Source: Nocardioides rotundus (GTDB taxonomy: Bacteria > Actinomycetota > Actinomycetes > Propionibacteriales > Nocardioidaceae). From it: 64,000 nt of DNA. The position numbers and the translations under genes were made by a program. The notes under the pieces are model-generated. The model was not told where the DNA came from. It made no database searches and saw only the letters and a list, made by a program, of their open reading frames with translations. The stretch is from NCBI RefSeq assembly GCF_019931675.1, contig NZ_CP082922.1, positions 2,557,001-2,621,000 of the forward strand. Direction: 5' to 3'. Of the stretch, positions 33,234 through 41,792 are shown in pieces. Position 1 is the stretch's first letter. Each line of letters begins with the position of its first letter.

Positions 33234-33575
33234 TCACCAGAAGATGGCGACCACCATGTTGGCCACGGTGAGCCCGAGGATGCCGTAGAAGACGCCGTCC
33301 TTGAGCCGCTCCTTGCGCACGTTGGCCATCACCAGCACCAGGACCACCAGGCCGATGACGAACTTGACGCCGATCTTGGCGTTGTTCACCGGGTCCGAGC
33401 CGGCCTCGAGCACGCCGACGATGAGCAGCCCGGCGAGGAACGCCGTACCGGCGCCGTCGCGCATCGCGGCGTTGACCCGCTTGGCCGGCTCGCGCAGCTG
33501 CACGACCATGCCGCCGAAGAGCGCCGCCCAGCCGAGGAAGTGCAGCAGGACCAGGATGTTCTGGACGATCGTCAT
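33234..33575 (-). CDS. Small membrane protein, unknown family
   Basis: A 113-residue protein with about three to four hydrophobic helices (IVQNILVLLHFLGWAALFGGMVV, GTAFLAGLLIVGVLEAG, VKFVIGLVVLVLVMANV, GILGLTVANMVVAIFW) and a basic loop (RKERLKDG). It resembles small conserved actinobacterial integral membrane proteins of unknown function. Located just downstream of the universal stress protein gene on the same strand with a 22-base gap. Confidence 0.72.
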   Translation of the reverse strand: MTIVQNILVLLHFLGWAALFGGMVVQLREPAKRVNAAMRDGAGTAFLAGLLIVGVLEAGSDPVNNAKIGVKFVIGLVVLVLVMANVRKERLKDGVFYGILGLTVANMVVAIFW

Positions 33576-33597
33576 GGGCCCAGCCTAGTCAGGCGGT

Positions 33598-34062
33598 TCA
33601 GCCCTTCTTCCTCGGGCGCTTCTGCGGCCGCACGACCAGCACCGGGCACGGGGCGTAGTGCTGCACCCGTTGGGCCGTGGAGCCCATCAGCACGGTGTCG
33701 CTGAGCCCTCGGCCACCGGCGGCGATCACGATCAGCCCCGCCTCGCTCTGGGTCGCGGCCTTGATGATCTCGTTGGCCGGCGACCCGCTCCGGATCCGCT
33801 TGACCACCTTGGGCCCCCATCCCTTGAACTCCTCGGCGATCCGGTTCACCGAGGACTCCGCGGCATCGCGGAAGGACAGCTCCTGCGACACGTTCTTCGG
33901 CTCCCGTCCGGAGATCTCGTCGGCGAACGCGACGGCGGAGAACGGCCGGATCACCGCGAGCACGATGATCTCGCTGATCTTCTCCGGGTCGGCGAATCTC
34001 TTGAACCTCCGGGCCGCCGTCAACGACTGGCGGGATCCGTCCGTGGTGACGATGACGCGCAT
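33598..34062 (-). CDS. Universal stress protein family (UspA)
   Basis: A 154-residue single Usp domain. The fold is shown by IVTTDGSRQSLTAARRF at the N-terminus and GLIVIAAGGRGLSDTVLMGSTAQRVQHYAPCPVLVVRP at the C-terminus. The ATP loop GGRG-x7-GST is two residues shorter than the usual G-x2-G-x9-G spacing, so nucleotide binding is uncertain. It ends in a basic QKRPRKKG tail. The ATG at 34062 starts one base after the stop of the permease gene and has GAGGAG upstream. Confidence 0.88.
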   Translation of the reverse strand: MRVIVTTDGSRQSLTAARRFKRFADPEKISEIIVLAVIRPFSAVAFADEISGREPKNVSQELSFRDAAESSVNRIAEEFKGWGPKVVKRIRSGSPANEIIKAATQSEAGLIVIAAGGRGLSDTVLMGSTAQRVQHYAPCPVLVVRPQKRPRKKG

Positions 34063-34063
34063 G

Positions 34064-35500
34064 TCAGGCTCCTCGATCCGATGGGTCGTCGTCGAGCGCG
34101 GGGTCTCCGCGCTCGGCACCGGCCGGACGGTCGCGCCGGCCGAAGAGCTGCTCGAGGACGTACAGGATCCCGCCCAGCCCGATCAGCGCGCCGCACCAGA
34201 TCAGCGAGGTCCGGTCGGTGTAGATCACGTAGCCCAGCAGCACCAGATTGCCGACCAGCCCGATCACCAGCAACGGGGTGGGTGCGCGGAAGGTCTGGTC
34301 GGACTCGTCGCGGCCGCGGGTCTTGAGGCAGGAGATGATCACCCCGGCATAGACGATCAGCAGCAGCGCCACGGTCACCGACGCGAGCCGCTCGACGATG
34401 TTGACCTCGATGCCGATCCGGTTCAGCACATCGCTGGCCACGATCAACCCGATCACCACGGCCGCGGAGAAGATGAGCGCGACATAGGGGCTGCGACGGC
34501 TGCGGTGGATCTTCGCGAACGGGGCGGGTACGACGTCCTCCCGCGCCATGCCGTAGAGGATCCGGGACTGGGTCACCACCTGCACCAGCGTGGTGTTGGT
34601 GATCGCGATCATCGCGATGATCGCGAACAGGGTGGTCATGAAGGCGACCGAGATGGGCAGGATCCCCGCCTTCACCACCTCCAGCAGCGCCGCGTTCGAG
34701 TCGGCCAGGGTGTCGATCGGCACGGTCAGGGCTGCCGAGATGGAGACCAGGACGTAGATCACGCCGGCGGTCGCCATGCCGCCGATCAGCGCCATCGGGA
34801 TGGTGCGATGCGGGTCGACGGTCTCCTCGGCGACGTTGACCGCGTTCTCGAAGCCGGTCATCGCGAAGAAGGAGAGGGCCACGCCGGCGATGATCGCGAA
34901 GATCACGTTGTCCTGGCTGCTGAAGTCGGTGAGCACGGAGAAGTCGGCCTTGCCGGCACCGACGTACACCACCCCGATCACCATGACGATCACCAGCCCC
35001 GTGACCTCGACGAAGGTCATCAGCATGTTCGCGACCACCGACTCGGTGATGCCGATGAAGTTGAGGAGCGCCAACAGCAGGATGAACCCGATCATCACCA
35101 GCAGGGCGGGCAGCGGGATCAGCTCGGCGACGTACGCCGCAAAGCCGCCGGCCAACGAGCCCGCGGCCGCGAACGTCGCGGACAGGTAGGTCACCGTGGT
35201 GAGGAACGTCAGCGCCTTGTTGCCGAACGCCTGGTGGACATACAGCGACGCACCCGCGGCGCGGGGGTACTTCGTCGCCAGCTCGGCGTACGCCAAGCCG
35301 GTGAAGCCGGCGACCGTGACGCCGACGGCGAAGGCGGCCCAGAAGGCGCCACCCACCTCACCGGCCACGGAGCCGATCAGCACGTAGATGCCGGATCCGA
35401 GCACATCGCCGAGCACGTAGAAGAACAGCAGCTTCCCGGTGATCGACCGCTTGAGCCCACCGTCGTCGGTGTCGGCGGGATTGCTGGCGACCTCTGCCAT
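34064..35500 (-). CDS. APC-family amino acid permease
   Basis: A 12-helix transporter of 478 residues in the amino acid-polyamine-organocation superfamily: GDVLGSGIYVLIG in helix 1 and AYAELATKYPRAAGASLY in helices 2-3 are its signatures. The charged C-terminus (RRDRPAGAERGDPALDDDPSDRG) is cytoplasmic. The substrate is not predictable. The ATG at 35500 is chosen for GGGAGG six bases upstream. It is followed by a universal stress protein gene at one base distance; transporter/Usp pairs are common. Confidence 0.88.
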   Translation of the reverse strand: MAEVASNPADTDDGGLKRSITGKLLFFYVLGDVLGSGIYVLIGSVAGEVGGAFWAAFAVGVTVAGFTGLAYAELATKYPRAAGASLYVHQAFGNKALTFLTTVTYLSATFAAAGSLAGGFAAYVAELIPLPALLVMIGFILLLALLNFIGITESVVANMLMTFVEVTGLVIVMVIGVVYVGAGKADFSVLTDFSSQDNVIFAIIAGVALSFFAMTGFENAVNVAEETVDPHRTIPMALIGGMATAGVIYVLVSISAALTVPIDTLADSNAALLEVVKAGILPISVAFMTTLFAIIAMIAITNTTLVQVVTQSRILYGMAREDVVPAPFAKIHRSRRSPYVALIFSAAVVIGLIVASDVLNRIGIEVNIVERLASVTVALLLIVYAGVIISCLKTRGRDESDQTFRAPTPLLVIGLVGNLVLLGYVIYTDRTSLIWCGALIGLGGILYVLEQLFGRRDRPAGAERGDPALDDDPSDRGA

Positions 35501-35588
35501 GCGAGCCTCCCTGGTTGCGTGCCCCCACGGAACAGTGATCTGGGTCACCTGTCAAACACCACCCCCCTCGGGGTGGTGCCGCGTCGAG

Positions 35589-36242
35589 TCAGAGCAGGCG
35601 GCGGTCGGACGCCCAGCGGGTGAGCTCGTGACGGGAGGAGAGCTGGAGCTTGCGCAGCACCGCGGACATATGGGTCTCCACGGTCTTGACCGAGATGAAC
35701 AGCTCGCGCGCGACCTCCTTGTAGGCGTACCCCCGGGCGATCAGCCGCATCACCTCGCGCTCCCGCTCGCTGAGCCGGTCGAGGTCCTCGTCCACCGAGG
35801 CGACCTCGATCGACCCGGCGAAGGCGTCCAGGACGAAGCCGGCGAGCCGTGGGGAGAAGACGGCGTCCCCGTCGGCGACCCGCCCGATGGCATCCACCAG
35901 CTCGGCGCCGGTGATGGACTTGGTGACATAGCCCCGCGCCCCGCCCCGGATCGTCCCGATCACGTCCTCGGCGGCATCGGAGACCGACAGCGCGAGGTAG
36001 CGCGTGTCGGCACCGCTGACCCGGCGCATCACCTCCGCGCCCCCGCCGCCGGGGAGGTGGACGTCGAGCAGCACGACGTCGGGCCGCTGCTCGCCGATCA
36101 CCGCGACCGCCTGGTCCACGTCGGCGGCCTCGCCGACCACGTCCACCGCCTGGCCGATCTCGGACCGGACCCCGGCCCGGAACATCGCGTGGTCGTCCAC
36201 GAGCACGACCCGGATGCTGCCGCGGGGCTCGCTCTGGCTCAT
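35589..36242 (-). CDS. LuxR/NarL-family response regulator
   Basis: A 217-residue regulator with a receiver domain (acidic pair in VVLVDDHAMFRAG, phospho-acceptor Asp60 in DVVLLDVHLPG, Lys in RGYVTKSI) and a C-terminal LuxR helix-turn-helix (LSEREREVMRLIARGYAYKEVARELFISVKTVE). It pairs with the histidine kinase gene, whose stop is one base before this ATG. Targets are unknown, perhaps the divergent PspC genes. Confidence 0.93.
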   Translation of the reverse strand: MSQSEPRGSIRVVLVDDHAMFRAGVRSEIGQAVDVVGEAADVDQAVAVIGEQRPDVVLLDVHLPGGGGAEVMRRVSGADTRYLALSVSDAAEDVIGTIRGGARGYVTKSITGAELVDAIGRVADGDAVFSPRLAGFVLDAFAGSIEVASVDEDLDRLSEREREVMRLIARGYAYKEVARELFISVKTVETHMSAVLRKLQLSSRHELTRWASDRRLL

Positions 36243-36243
36243 C

Positions 36244-37512
36244 TCACTCCTCCTCCAGCGGCAGGGACACCCGGACCTCGGTGCCCTCACCCGGCGTCGA
36301 TCGCACCTGTGCGCTGCCGCCGTGCCGGTCCATCCGGTCCACGATGGAGCCTCGCACGCCCTGACGGTCCTCGGCGACCGAGGCGGGGTCGAAGCCTCTC
36401 CCCCGGTCCCGGACGAAGACCTCGACCAGCCGAGGCGTCGCCTCGGCGTACACGTCGACCCGTGCGACCCCGGCGTGCTTGGCGGCGTTGACGATCGCCT
36501 CGCGCGTGGCCTCCACCACCGGCCGGACCCGGTCGGAGGCGGGTACGTCGCCCACGGTCACCACGTCCACGTTGACCCCGTGGTCGTCCTCGACGCTCGC
36601 AGCCACCGCACGGAGCGCGCCGGCCAGGGACGTCTCGGCGGCCGGCGCCTCGTCGTAGAGCCAGGACCGCAGGTCCCGCTCCTGGGAGCGCGCCAGCCGG
36701 GCCACCGTCGCCGGCTGGTCGGCATTCTTCTGGATCAGCGCCAGGGTCTGCAGGACCGAGTCGTGCAGGTGGGCGGCGAGGTCGGCGCGCTCCTGGGTGC
36801 GCACCCGCTCGGCCCGCTCGTCCCCGAGGTCGCTGGCCAGGCGGTAGAGCCAGGGACCGACGACGATCGCCAGCCCGAGGACGCCCAGCAGCGCGGCCAC
36901 CAGCGCGTTGCGCATGACCGGGAGCGACCCGCCCGTCTGCAGGGCGAAGATGGCGATCGCCGAGACGACCAGGAACGCGCCGGCGAGCAACCGCGACCAG
37001 GAGGCCCAGCCGCCGCGGCCCAGGACGAAGCGGAAGGGGTCGACCCGGGCGCTGCCGTCCCGCCAGCGCTCGCGCTGGGCCTCGTCGGCCTGTCGCCACA
37101 GCAGCGCGATGCCGGCCGCGCCCACGACGGCCGGCCCGAACAGGGCGCCGGGCCCGAGGACGGTCTGGATCGCGAGGACGACCCCGAGACCCAGCGTGCC
37201 CAGGGCGATCGCCGGGCCGGCGTCGCCCAGCCGTCGCAGCCGGCCACCGCGGCGCCGGCCGTCGCGGGTCGCGGCCTCCAGCCCGGGCGCCTCGGCACGG
37301 AACCGCTCGTCGCTCGGCAACACCAGCCACAGCGCGGCGTACAGCATCACACCGAGGCCCCCGAGGGCGCTGAGCACGACGAAGGCCACCCGCACCCACA
37401 GCGTCGGCAGCCCCAGGTGGTGGCCCAGCCCGGCCGCGACGCCGCCGAGGATCGACTCCTCGCCCGCGCGCGTGGCACGGCGGACGTCGGCGACCGGGGA
37501 GAGCGGGCTCAT
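36244..37512 (-). CDS. PspC-domain sensor histidine kinase
   Basis: A 422-residue membrane kinase. Residues 15-70 form a PspC domain (ILGGVAAGLGHHLGLPTLWVRVAFVVLSALGGLGVMLY-like), then several helices, then a HisKA_3 dimerisation domain with the phospho-histidine in ADLAAHLHDSVLQTLALIQ and a HATPase_c domain (EAIVNAAKHAGV, DRGRGFDP, STPGEGTEV). This is the NarX/DesK type that partners the downstream LuxR regulator. Starts at 37512 or, 12 bases earlier, 37524; neither has a clear ribosome-binding site. Divergent from a second PspC gene, suggesting an envelope-stress role. Confidence 0.9.
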   Translation of the reverse strand: MSPLSPVADVRRATRAGEESILGGVAAGLGHHLGLPTLWVRVAFVVLSALGGLGVMLYAALWLVLPSDERFRAEAPGLEAATRDGRRRGGRLRRLGDAGPAIALGTLGLGVVLAIQTVLGPGALFGPAVVGAAGIALLWRQADEAQRERWRDGSARVDPFRFVLGRGGWASWSRLLAGAFLVVSAIAIFALQTGGSLPVMRNALVAALLGVLGLAIVVGPWLYRLASDLGDERAERVRTQERADLAAHLHDSVLQTLALIQKNADQPATVARLARSQERDLRSWLYDEAPAAETSLAGALRAVAASVEDDHGVNVDVVTVGDVPASDRVRPVVEATREAIVNAAKHAGVARVDVYAEATPRLVEVFVRDRGRGFDPASVAEDRQGVRGSIVDRMDRHGGSAQVRSTPGEGTEVRVSLPLEEE

Positions 37513-37658
37513 GATGCCGACCATCGTGGCACGCGGTATCCGCCACGAACCATGAGTGTCGTCCCCGATCCGACCCTGAGCGGAACCCCGGCCGACCGGT
37601 GAGGGATCAGAGTCGTCCCCGATGGCGCGGACCTCGCCGGGGGTACCACGCTGGAGCC

Positions 37659-38843
37659 ATGAGCACGACACCATCGGGCGAGCAGCCCGCTCCGCCGGCC
37701 GACTCCGGCCCCCGCGTCTCCACGCAGGAGATGCGGGACCTGGCGCGGCTGCGGCGCACCGTCGGCCCGCAGCGCCGGGTCGCCGGGGTGGCCGGGGGGA
37801 TCGCCCGGCACTTCGACATCGACCCGCTGCTGGTCCGGGTGGTCTTCGTGGTCACCTCGTTCTTCGGCGGCGCGGGCGTGCTGGCCTATCTGGGCTGCTG
37901 GCTGCTGGTGCCGGAGGAGACCGGCGAGTCGGTGATCCGCACCCAGGACCGCACCCGCTCTGTCGCGCTGCTCGTCCTGGGCGGCCTCGTGGGCCTCACG
38001 CTGGTCGGCAACTCCTTCGGTGGCACCGACGTCTGGCCGCTCGTCGTCATCGGCGGTGTCGTCGGGCTCGTCCTCTACCTGACCCAGCGGACCGAGCAGC
38101 GGCCCTACCAGCCGGGGACGTACGGCGCCCCGACGCCCACCGACCCCACCACGCAGCTGCCCGAGACCGAGTGGGCGGGCTACCCCGGCCAGGTCGGCTA
38201 CCAGCCCCCGCTGCCGCCACCGCCGCCGGTCCCCCAGCCGGACCCCCGCAAGCGCGGCCCGCGACTCTTCTGGCCGGTCGTGCTGCTGATCGCCCTGGCC
38301 TGGGGGGTCCTCGGCCTGGTCGACGTCTCGGGGACGCCGATCCCGTTCGCGGCCTATCCGGCCCTCGGCATCGCCATCGTCGGCGCGGGACTGCTGCTCG
38401 GCTCCACGTGGGGTCGCGCCGGCGGCCTGATCGCCGTCGGCCTCCTGCTCCTCCCCGTGCTGGCGATCTCCAGCACGGTCTCACGGGTTGACGACCGCCC
38501 CACGGTCGTGACCCCGATGCCCGGGGACATCATCCCGCCGCGCTACTCCTACAACCTCGGCGACCACACCGTCGACCTGACGCAGGTCGACCCCGACGAG
38601 CTGGGCCGGCCCCTGCTGGTGGAGAGCGGAGCGGGACGGCTGCGGGTGATCGTCCCCGACGAGATCGATGTGAACGCGACCGGCCGCGTCGGCCTCGGCA
38701 GCGTGGAGGTCTTCGGGAGTCGCTCCGACGACCCGGGAGCCGTCGTACGCAACAGCGTCTCCGGACCGAGCGACACCGAGCTCGACCTGTCGGTGCAGCT
38801 CGGGGCCGGCGACGTCGAGATCATCCGAGAAGGAGCGCAGTGA
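37659..38843 (+). CDS. PspC-domain membrane protein
   Basis: A 394-residue protein with a PspC domain (VAGVAGGIARHFDIDPLLVRVVFVVTSFFGGAGVLAYLGCWLLVPEE-like, about 48-95), more helices, a Pro-rich loop (LPPPPPVPQPDP) and a C-terminal soluble domain with beta strands (LLVESGAGRLRVIVPDEI, LDLSVQLGAGDVEI) resembling the DUF1707/LiaF-type cell-envelope sensing tail. Sits head to head with the PspC histidine kinase, so the pair probably senses the envelope. It overlaps the next gene. Confidence 0.82.
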   Translation: MSTTPSGEQPAPPADSGPRVSTQEMRDLARLRRTVGPQRRVAGVAGGIARHFDIDPLLVRVVFVVTSFFGGAGVLAYLGCWLLVPEETGESVIRTQDRTRSVALLVLGGLVGLTLVGNSFGGTDVWPLVVIGGVVGLVLYLTQRTEQRPYQPGTYGAPTPTDPTTQLPETEWAGYPGQVGYQPPLPPPPPVPQPDPRKRGPRLFWPVVLLIALAWGVLGLVDVSGTPIPFAAYPALGIAIVGAGLLLGSTWGRAGGLIAVGLLLLPVLAISSTVSRVDDRPTVVTPMPGDIIPPRYSYNLGDHTVDLTQVDPDELGRPLLVESGAGRLRVIVPDEIDVNATGRVGLGSVEVFGSRSDDPGAVVRNSVSGPSDTELDLSVQLGAGDVEIIREGAQ

Positions 38844-39118
38844 TGAGCGACCCGACCCAGGCCTACCTCGACCTCGACGAGACGCCCGTCGAGCCGCGCG
38901 GCGGCCGGCACGAGCTCAACGTCGCGCACCTGGTCATGGGCGTGGCGTTCACCGGGATCGCGCTGGTCTGGCTGGTCGGCGGCGTCGGGCTGCTGCCCGA
39001 CGCGGACCTGCGCCTGCTGGTGCCGGTCCCCTTCCTGCTGGCCGGCGGCCTGGGGCTTCTCGGCATCGTGCTGTCCTCCCGCCGGCGCCGCCGGCGCGGG
39101 GACGACTGGAGCTGGTGA
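38843..39118 (+). CDS. Small two-helix membrane protein
   Basis: The 91-residue product has an acidic N-terminus, two hydrophobic helices (LVMGVAFTGIALVWLVGGVGLL and LLVPVPFLLAGGLGLLGIVL) and an Arg-rich end ([14 protein letters not shown]). The ATG at 38843 overlaps the PspC gene stop, so it is the second gene of that operon. Unknown function. Confidence 0.75.
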   Translation: MSDPTQAYLDLDETPVEPRGGRHELNVAHLVMGVAFTGIALVWLVGGVGLLPDADLRLLVPVPFLLAGGLGLLGIVLSSRRRRRRGDDWSW

Positions 39119-39151
39119 CGGGCCCCTCGCCAACGGCTCCACAACGGGGGA

Positions 39152-39184
39152 AGGCCCGCCCCACCGATGCGGTGGGGCGGGCCT
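39152..39184. terminator. Bidirectional terminator between 38843 gene and glpQ-like gene
   Basis: A perfect 15-bp stem, AGGCCCGCCCCACCG (39152-39166) with its complement at 39170-39184, closed by a three-base loop. It lies between convergent genes. Confidence 0.85.
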
Positions 39185-39206
39185 GACCGTCTGGCGGTGT
39201 CTCGGC

Positions 39207-40304
39207 TCAGCGCTCGGCGAGCCAGTCCTCCAGGGCCCTCACGGCGATGTCGGGGTTGTCGGAGAACAGCCCGTCAACGCCGGCATCGAGGAACGCCTTG
39301 GCCTCGGCGTACATGTCGCCGGGCGCGTTCGGGTCCGAGCCGATCCGGAAGTTGGTGGCCATGAACTGGTTCTCCCGGCGGAGCGTCCAGATGTGCACCA
39401 GCAGCCCGGCGTCGTGCGCGTTCTTCACCAGCGGGCTCGGCTCACCGGTGGCACCGGAGGCGTCGCGGGGCAGGACCAGGTCCTTGTGCACGCCCAGGCC
39501 GTCGGCGTACGTCGCGATCCACTTCATCCCCTCCGGCGTCATCAGGTCCGCATAGGTCCGCGGGTCGCCGGCGGCGACGAAGTCGTAGGGCGCGCCGACG
39601 TTGTTGACCAGCTGCGCGAGGTCGACGTCGATCACCTTGTTCAGCTCGACCAGGTTGGCGGTCTCGAAGGACTGGATGATCACCTCGTCGTCGGCGTCGT
39701 CGAGGTCGTACTTGCGCAGGCTGGCGACCAGCGGCTCCTCCAGGGAGAGGCCGATGGAGTCGAAGTACGTCGGATGCTTGGTCTCGGGGTAGACGCCGAT
39801 CTCGCGGCCGTAGCGCTTGCTCAGCTGCTCGGACAGGCGGAGGACCTGCTCGAAGGTCGGCACCTTGTAGCGGCCGTCGTACCGCGTGTTCTGCGGGCGG
39901 ACGCCGGGCAGCCGCTCCTCGGCGCGCAGCTTCTTCAGCTCCTTGTAGGTGAAGTCCTCGGTGAAGAAGCCGGTGACGGGCGCCCCGTCGATCATCTTCG
40001 TGGTCTTGCGGTCGGCGAACTCCGGGCGCTCCTCGACGTCGGTGGTCCCGGAGATCTCGTTCTCGTGGCGGGCGACCAGGACGCCGTCCTTGGTGGAGAC
40101 CAGGTCGGGCTCGATGTAGTCCGCGCCCTGCTTCACGGCGAGCTTGTAGGCGGCCAGCGTGTGCTCCGGGACGTAGCCGGAGGCTCCACGGTGGCCGATG
40201 ACGATCGGGTCGTCCCCGAGGTCCTGGGCCGTCGCGGTGCCCGCTGGAGCGAGGACGGCGACGACGGCGAGAGTGGCGGTGGCAGCGATGCGACGGGGGT
40301 TCAT
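39207..40304 (-). CDS. Secreted glycerophosphodiester phosphodiesterase
   Basis: Hydrolyses glycerophosphodiesters to glycerol-3-phosphate and an alcohol outside the cell. The 365-residue protein has a signal peptide (AATATLAVVAVLAPAGTATAQ, cleaved near residue 27), the GDPD signature IVIGHRGASGYVPEHTLAAY with the two catalytic histidines, EPDLVSTKDGVLVARHE, and ends VDGLFSDNPD. Length matches the periplasmic GlpQ type (about 350-370). The ATG at 40304 follows an in-frame GTG at 40310, an alternative start. Confidence 0.93.
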   Translation of the reverse strand: MNPRRIAATATLAVVAVLAPAGTATAQDLGDDPIVIGHRGASGYVPEHTLAAYKLAVKQGADYIEPDLVSTKDGVLVARHENEISGTTDVEERPEFADRKTTKMIDGAPVTGFFTEDFTYKELKKLRAEERLPGVRPQNTRYDGRYKVPTFEQVLRLSEQLSKRYGREIGVYPETKHPTYFDSIGLSLEEPLVASLRKYDLDDADDEVIIQSFETANLVELNKVIDVDLAQLVNNVGAPYDFVAAGDPRTYADLMTPEGMKWIATYADGLGVHKDLVLPRDASGATGEPSPLVKNAHDAGLLVHIWTLRRENQFMATNFRIGSDPNAPGDMYAEAKAFLDAGVDGLFSDNPDIAVRALEDWLAER

Positions 40305-40382
40305 TTTCACACTCTCACCCGAACGCCCGGCTTTGACCAGACCCCCGGTGTTCGGTGAACGGTGCCTGACACGATGGGAAAC

Positions 40383-40922
40383 ATGACTGTGACGCTCGGC
40401 AGCCTCTCGACCGTCCCCGCCCTGGAGCGCCCCGACCTGCTGGCGGCCTCCGTGGCCGCCGCGCTCGCCGAATGGCCGCACGCCGCCGAGGTGGGGGTCG
40501 CCGAGATCGACCCCGAGCTCGCCGACACCGCCGCGTGCGCGGATGCCTACGACCTGCCGATGGAGTCCGGCGCCAACTGCGTGGTGATCTCCGGGCGCCG
40601 CGCCGGCGAGGAGCGGGTCGCCGCCTGCCTGGTCCGCGCCGACACCCGCGCCGACGTCAACGGCCTGGTGAAGCGGACCCTCGACGTGCGCAAGTGCTCC
40701 TTCCACCCGCTGGAGCGGGCGGTCGAGGAGACCGGGATGGAGTACGGCGGGATCACCCCGGTCGGGCTCCCCGCCACCTGGCGGCTGCTCGTCGACGCCG
40801 CCGTACCGTCGATCCCGGTCGCCGTCATCGGGTCCGGGTTACGGCGCTCGAAGCTGCTCGTCCCCACTCCCCTCCTCGGCGAGCTCCCCGGCGCGGAAGT
40901 CGTCGAGGGCCTCGCGCGCTGA
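40383..40922 (+). CDS. YbaK/EbsC-family protein (aminoacyl-tRNA deacylase fold)
   Basis: A 179-residue protein of the YbaK/ProXp superfamily, which removes wrong amino acids from tRNA. The family-type segments are ADAYDLPMESGANCVVISG, ACLVRADTRADVNGLVKRTL and TGMEYGGITPVGLP. The specific tRNA substrate cannot be told. In-frame starts at 40374 (ATG) and 40383 (ATG) are both possible; I chose the second, which is closest to the family start. It ends 10 bases before the convergent aldo/keto reductase gene. Confidence 0.82.
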   Translation: MTVTLGSLSTVPALERPDLLAASVAAALAEWPHAAEVGVAEIDPELADTAACADAYDLPMESGANCVVISGRRAGEERVAACLVRADTRADVNGLVKRTLDVRKCSFHPLERAVEETGMEYGGITPVGLPATWRLLVDAAVPSIPVAVIGSGLRRSKLLVPTPLLGELPGAEVVEGLAR

Positions 40923-40932
40923 AGCAGACCGC

Positions 40933-41769
40933 CTACATCTCCTCGTGCGTGTCCGGGTCGCCGGAGAAGCGGCGACCGTCAGCGCGGCCGAGGTCGGTGA
41001 TCGCGCTCATCTCGTCGTCGGTGAGCGCGAACCCGTCGAGGTCGAGGTTCTCGCGCTGCCGCTCGGCCCCCGCGGCCTTGGGCAGCGGCAGCGAGTCGAG
41101 CTGGAGGTGCCAGCGCAGCACCACCTGGGCGGGGGTCACGCCGTGCGCCTGCGCGGCGGCGACGACCGGCTCCTCCTCGAACGGGGTCGGGTTCTTCCCC
41201 AGCGGGCTCCACGCCTCGGTCTGGATCCCCAGCTCGGCGTGCACGGCCCGCAGCTCGGTCTGCGGGAAGTAGGGGTGCATCTCGACCTGGTTCACCGCCG
41301 GCGTGACGCCGGTGTCGTCGATGATCCGGCGCAGGTGCTCGGGGGTGAAGTTGCTGACCCCGATGGTGCGCACCAGCCCGGCGGCCTGTACCTCCACCAG
41401 CGCCTGCCACGCCTCGGGGTAGAGCCCGCGGCTCGGGTTGGGCCAGTGGATGAGCGCCACGTCGATCTGGTCGACGCCGAGCCGCTGGGCGGAGTCGCGC
41501 AGGGACTGCGCGGCCAGGTCGTGGGCGTGGAAGCGGCCGGGGATCTTGGTCTGGATCCGGACGTCGCCGCGCGGCAGCCCGCTGCGCCGCAGCGCCTCGC
41601 CGGTCTCCTCCTCGTTCTCGTAGTTCACCGCCGAGTCGAGCAGCCGGTAGCCGTTCTCCAGCGCCGAGACGATCGCCGCGATGCCGTCGTCACCCTTGAG
41701 CGGGTGGGTGCCGAAGCCGACCTTCGGCAGGGTGGTTCCGTCGTTGAGTGTGTACGTCGAGAGCGCCAT
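40933..41769 (-). CDS. Aldo/keto reductase
   Basis: A 278-residue NADPH-dependent reductase of the AKR5-like group. It has the catalytic tetrad elements: Asp in LLDSAVNYENEE (about residue 45), Tyr50, Lys in RIQTKIPG and His in LIHWPNP. The NADP-binding LPKAAGAERQRENLD follows. Substrates are usually small carbonyl compounds; 2,5-diketogluconate-type reductases are the nearest in form, but the true substrate is unknown. The start at 41769 gives the family N-terminus MALSTYTLNDGTTLPKVGFG. Confidence 0.92.
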   Translation of the reverse strand: MALSTYTLNDGTTLPKVGFGTHPLKGDDGIAAIVSALENGYRLLDSAVNYENEEETGEALRRSGLPRGDVRIQTKIPGRFHAHDLAAQSLRDSAQRLGVDQIDVALIHWPNPSRGLYPEAWQALVEVQAAGLVRTIGVSNFTPEHLRRIIDDTGVTPAVNQVEMHPYFPQTELRAVHAELGIQTEAWSPLGKNPTPFEEEPVVAAAQAHGVTPAQVVLRWHLQLDSLPLPKAAGAERQRENLDLDGFALTDDEMSAITDLGRADGRRFSGDPDTHEEM

Positions 41770-41792
41770 GTCCCCGACGCTAGCGCGTCGCC

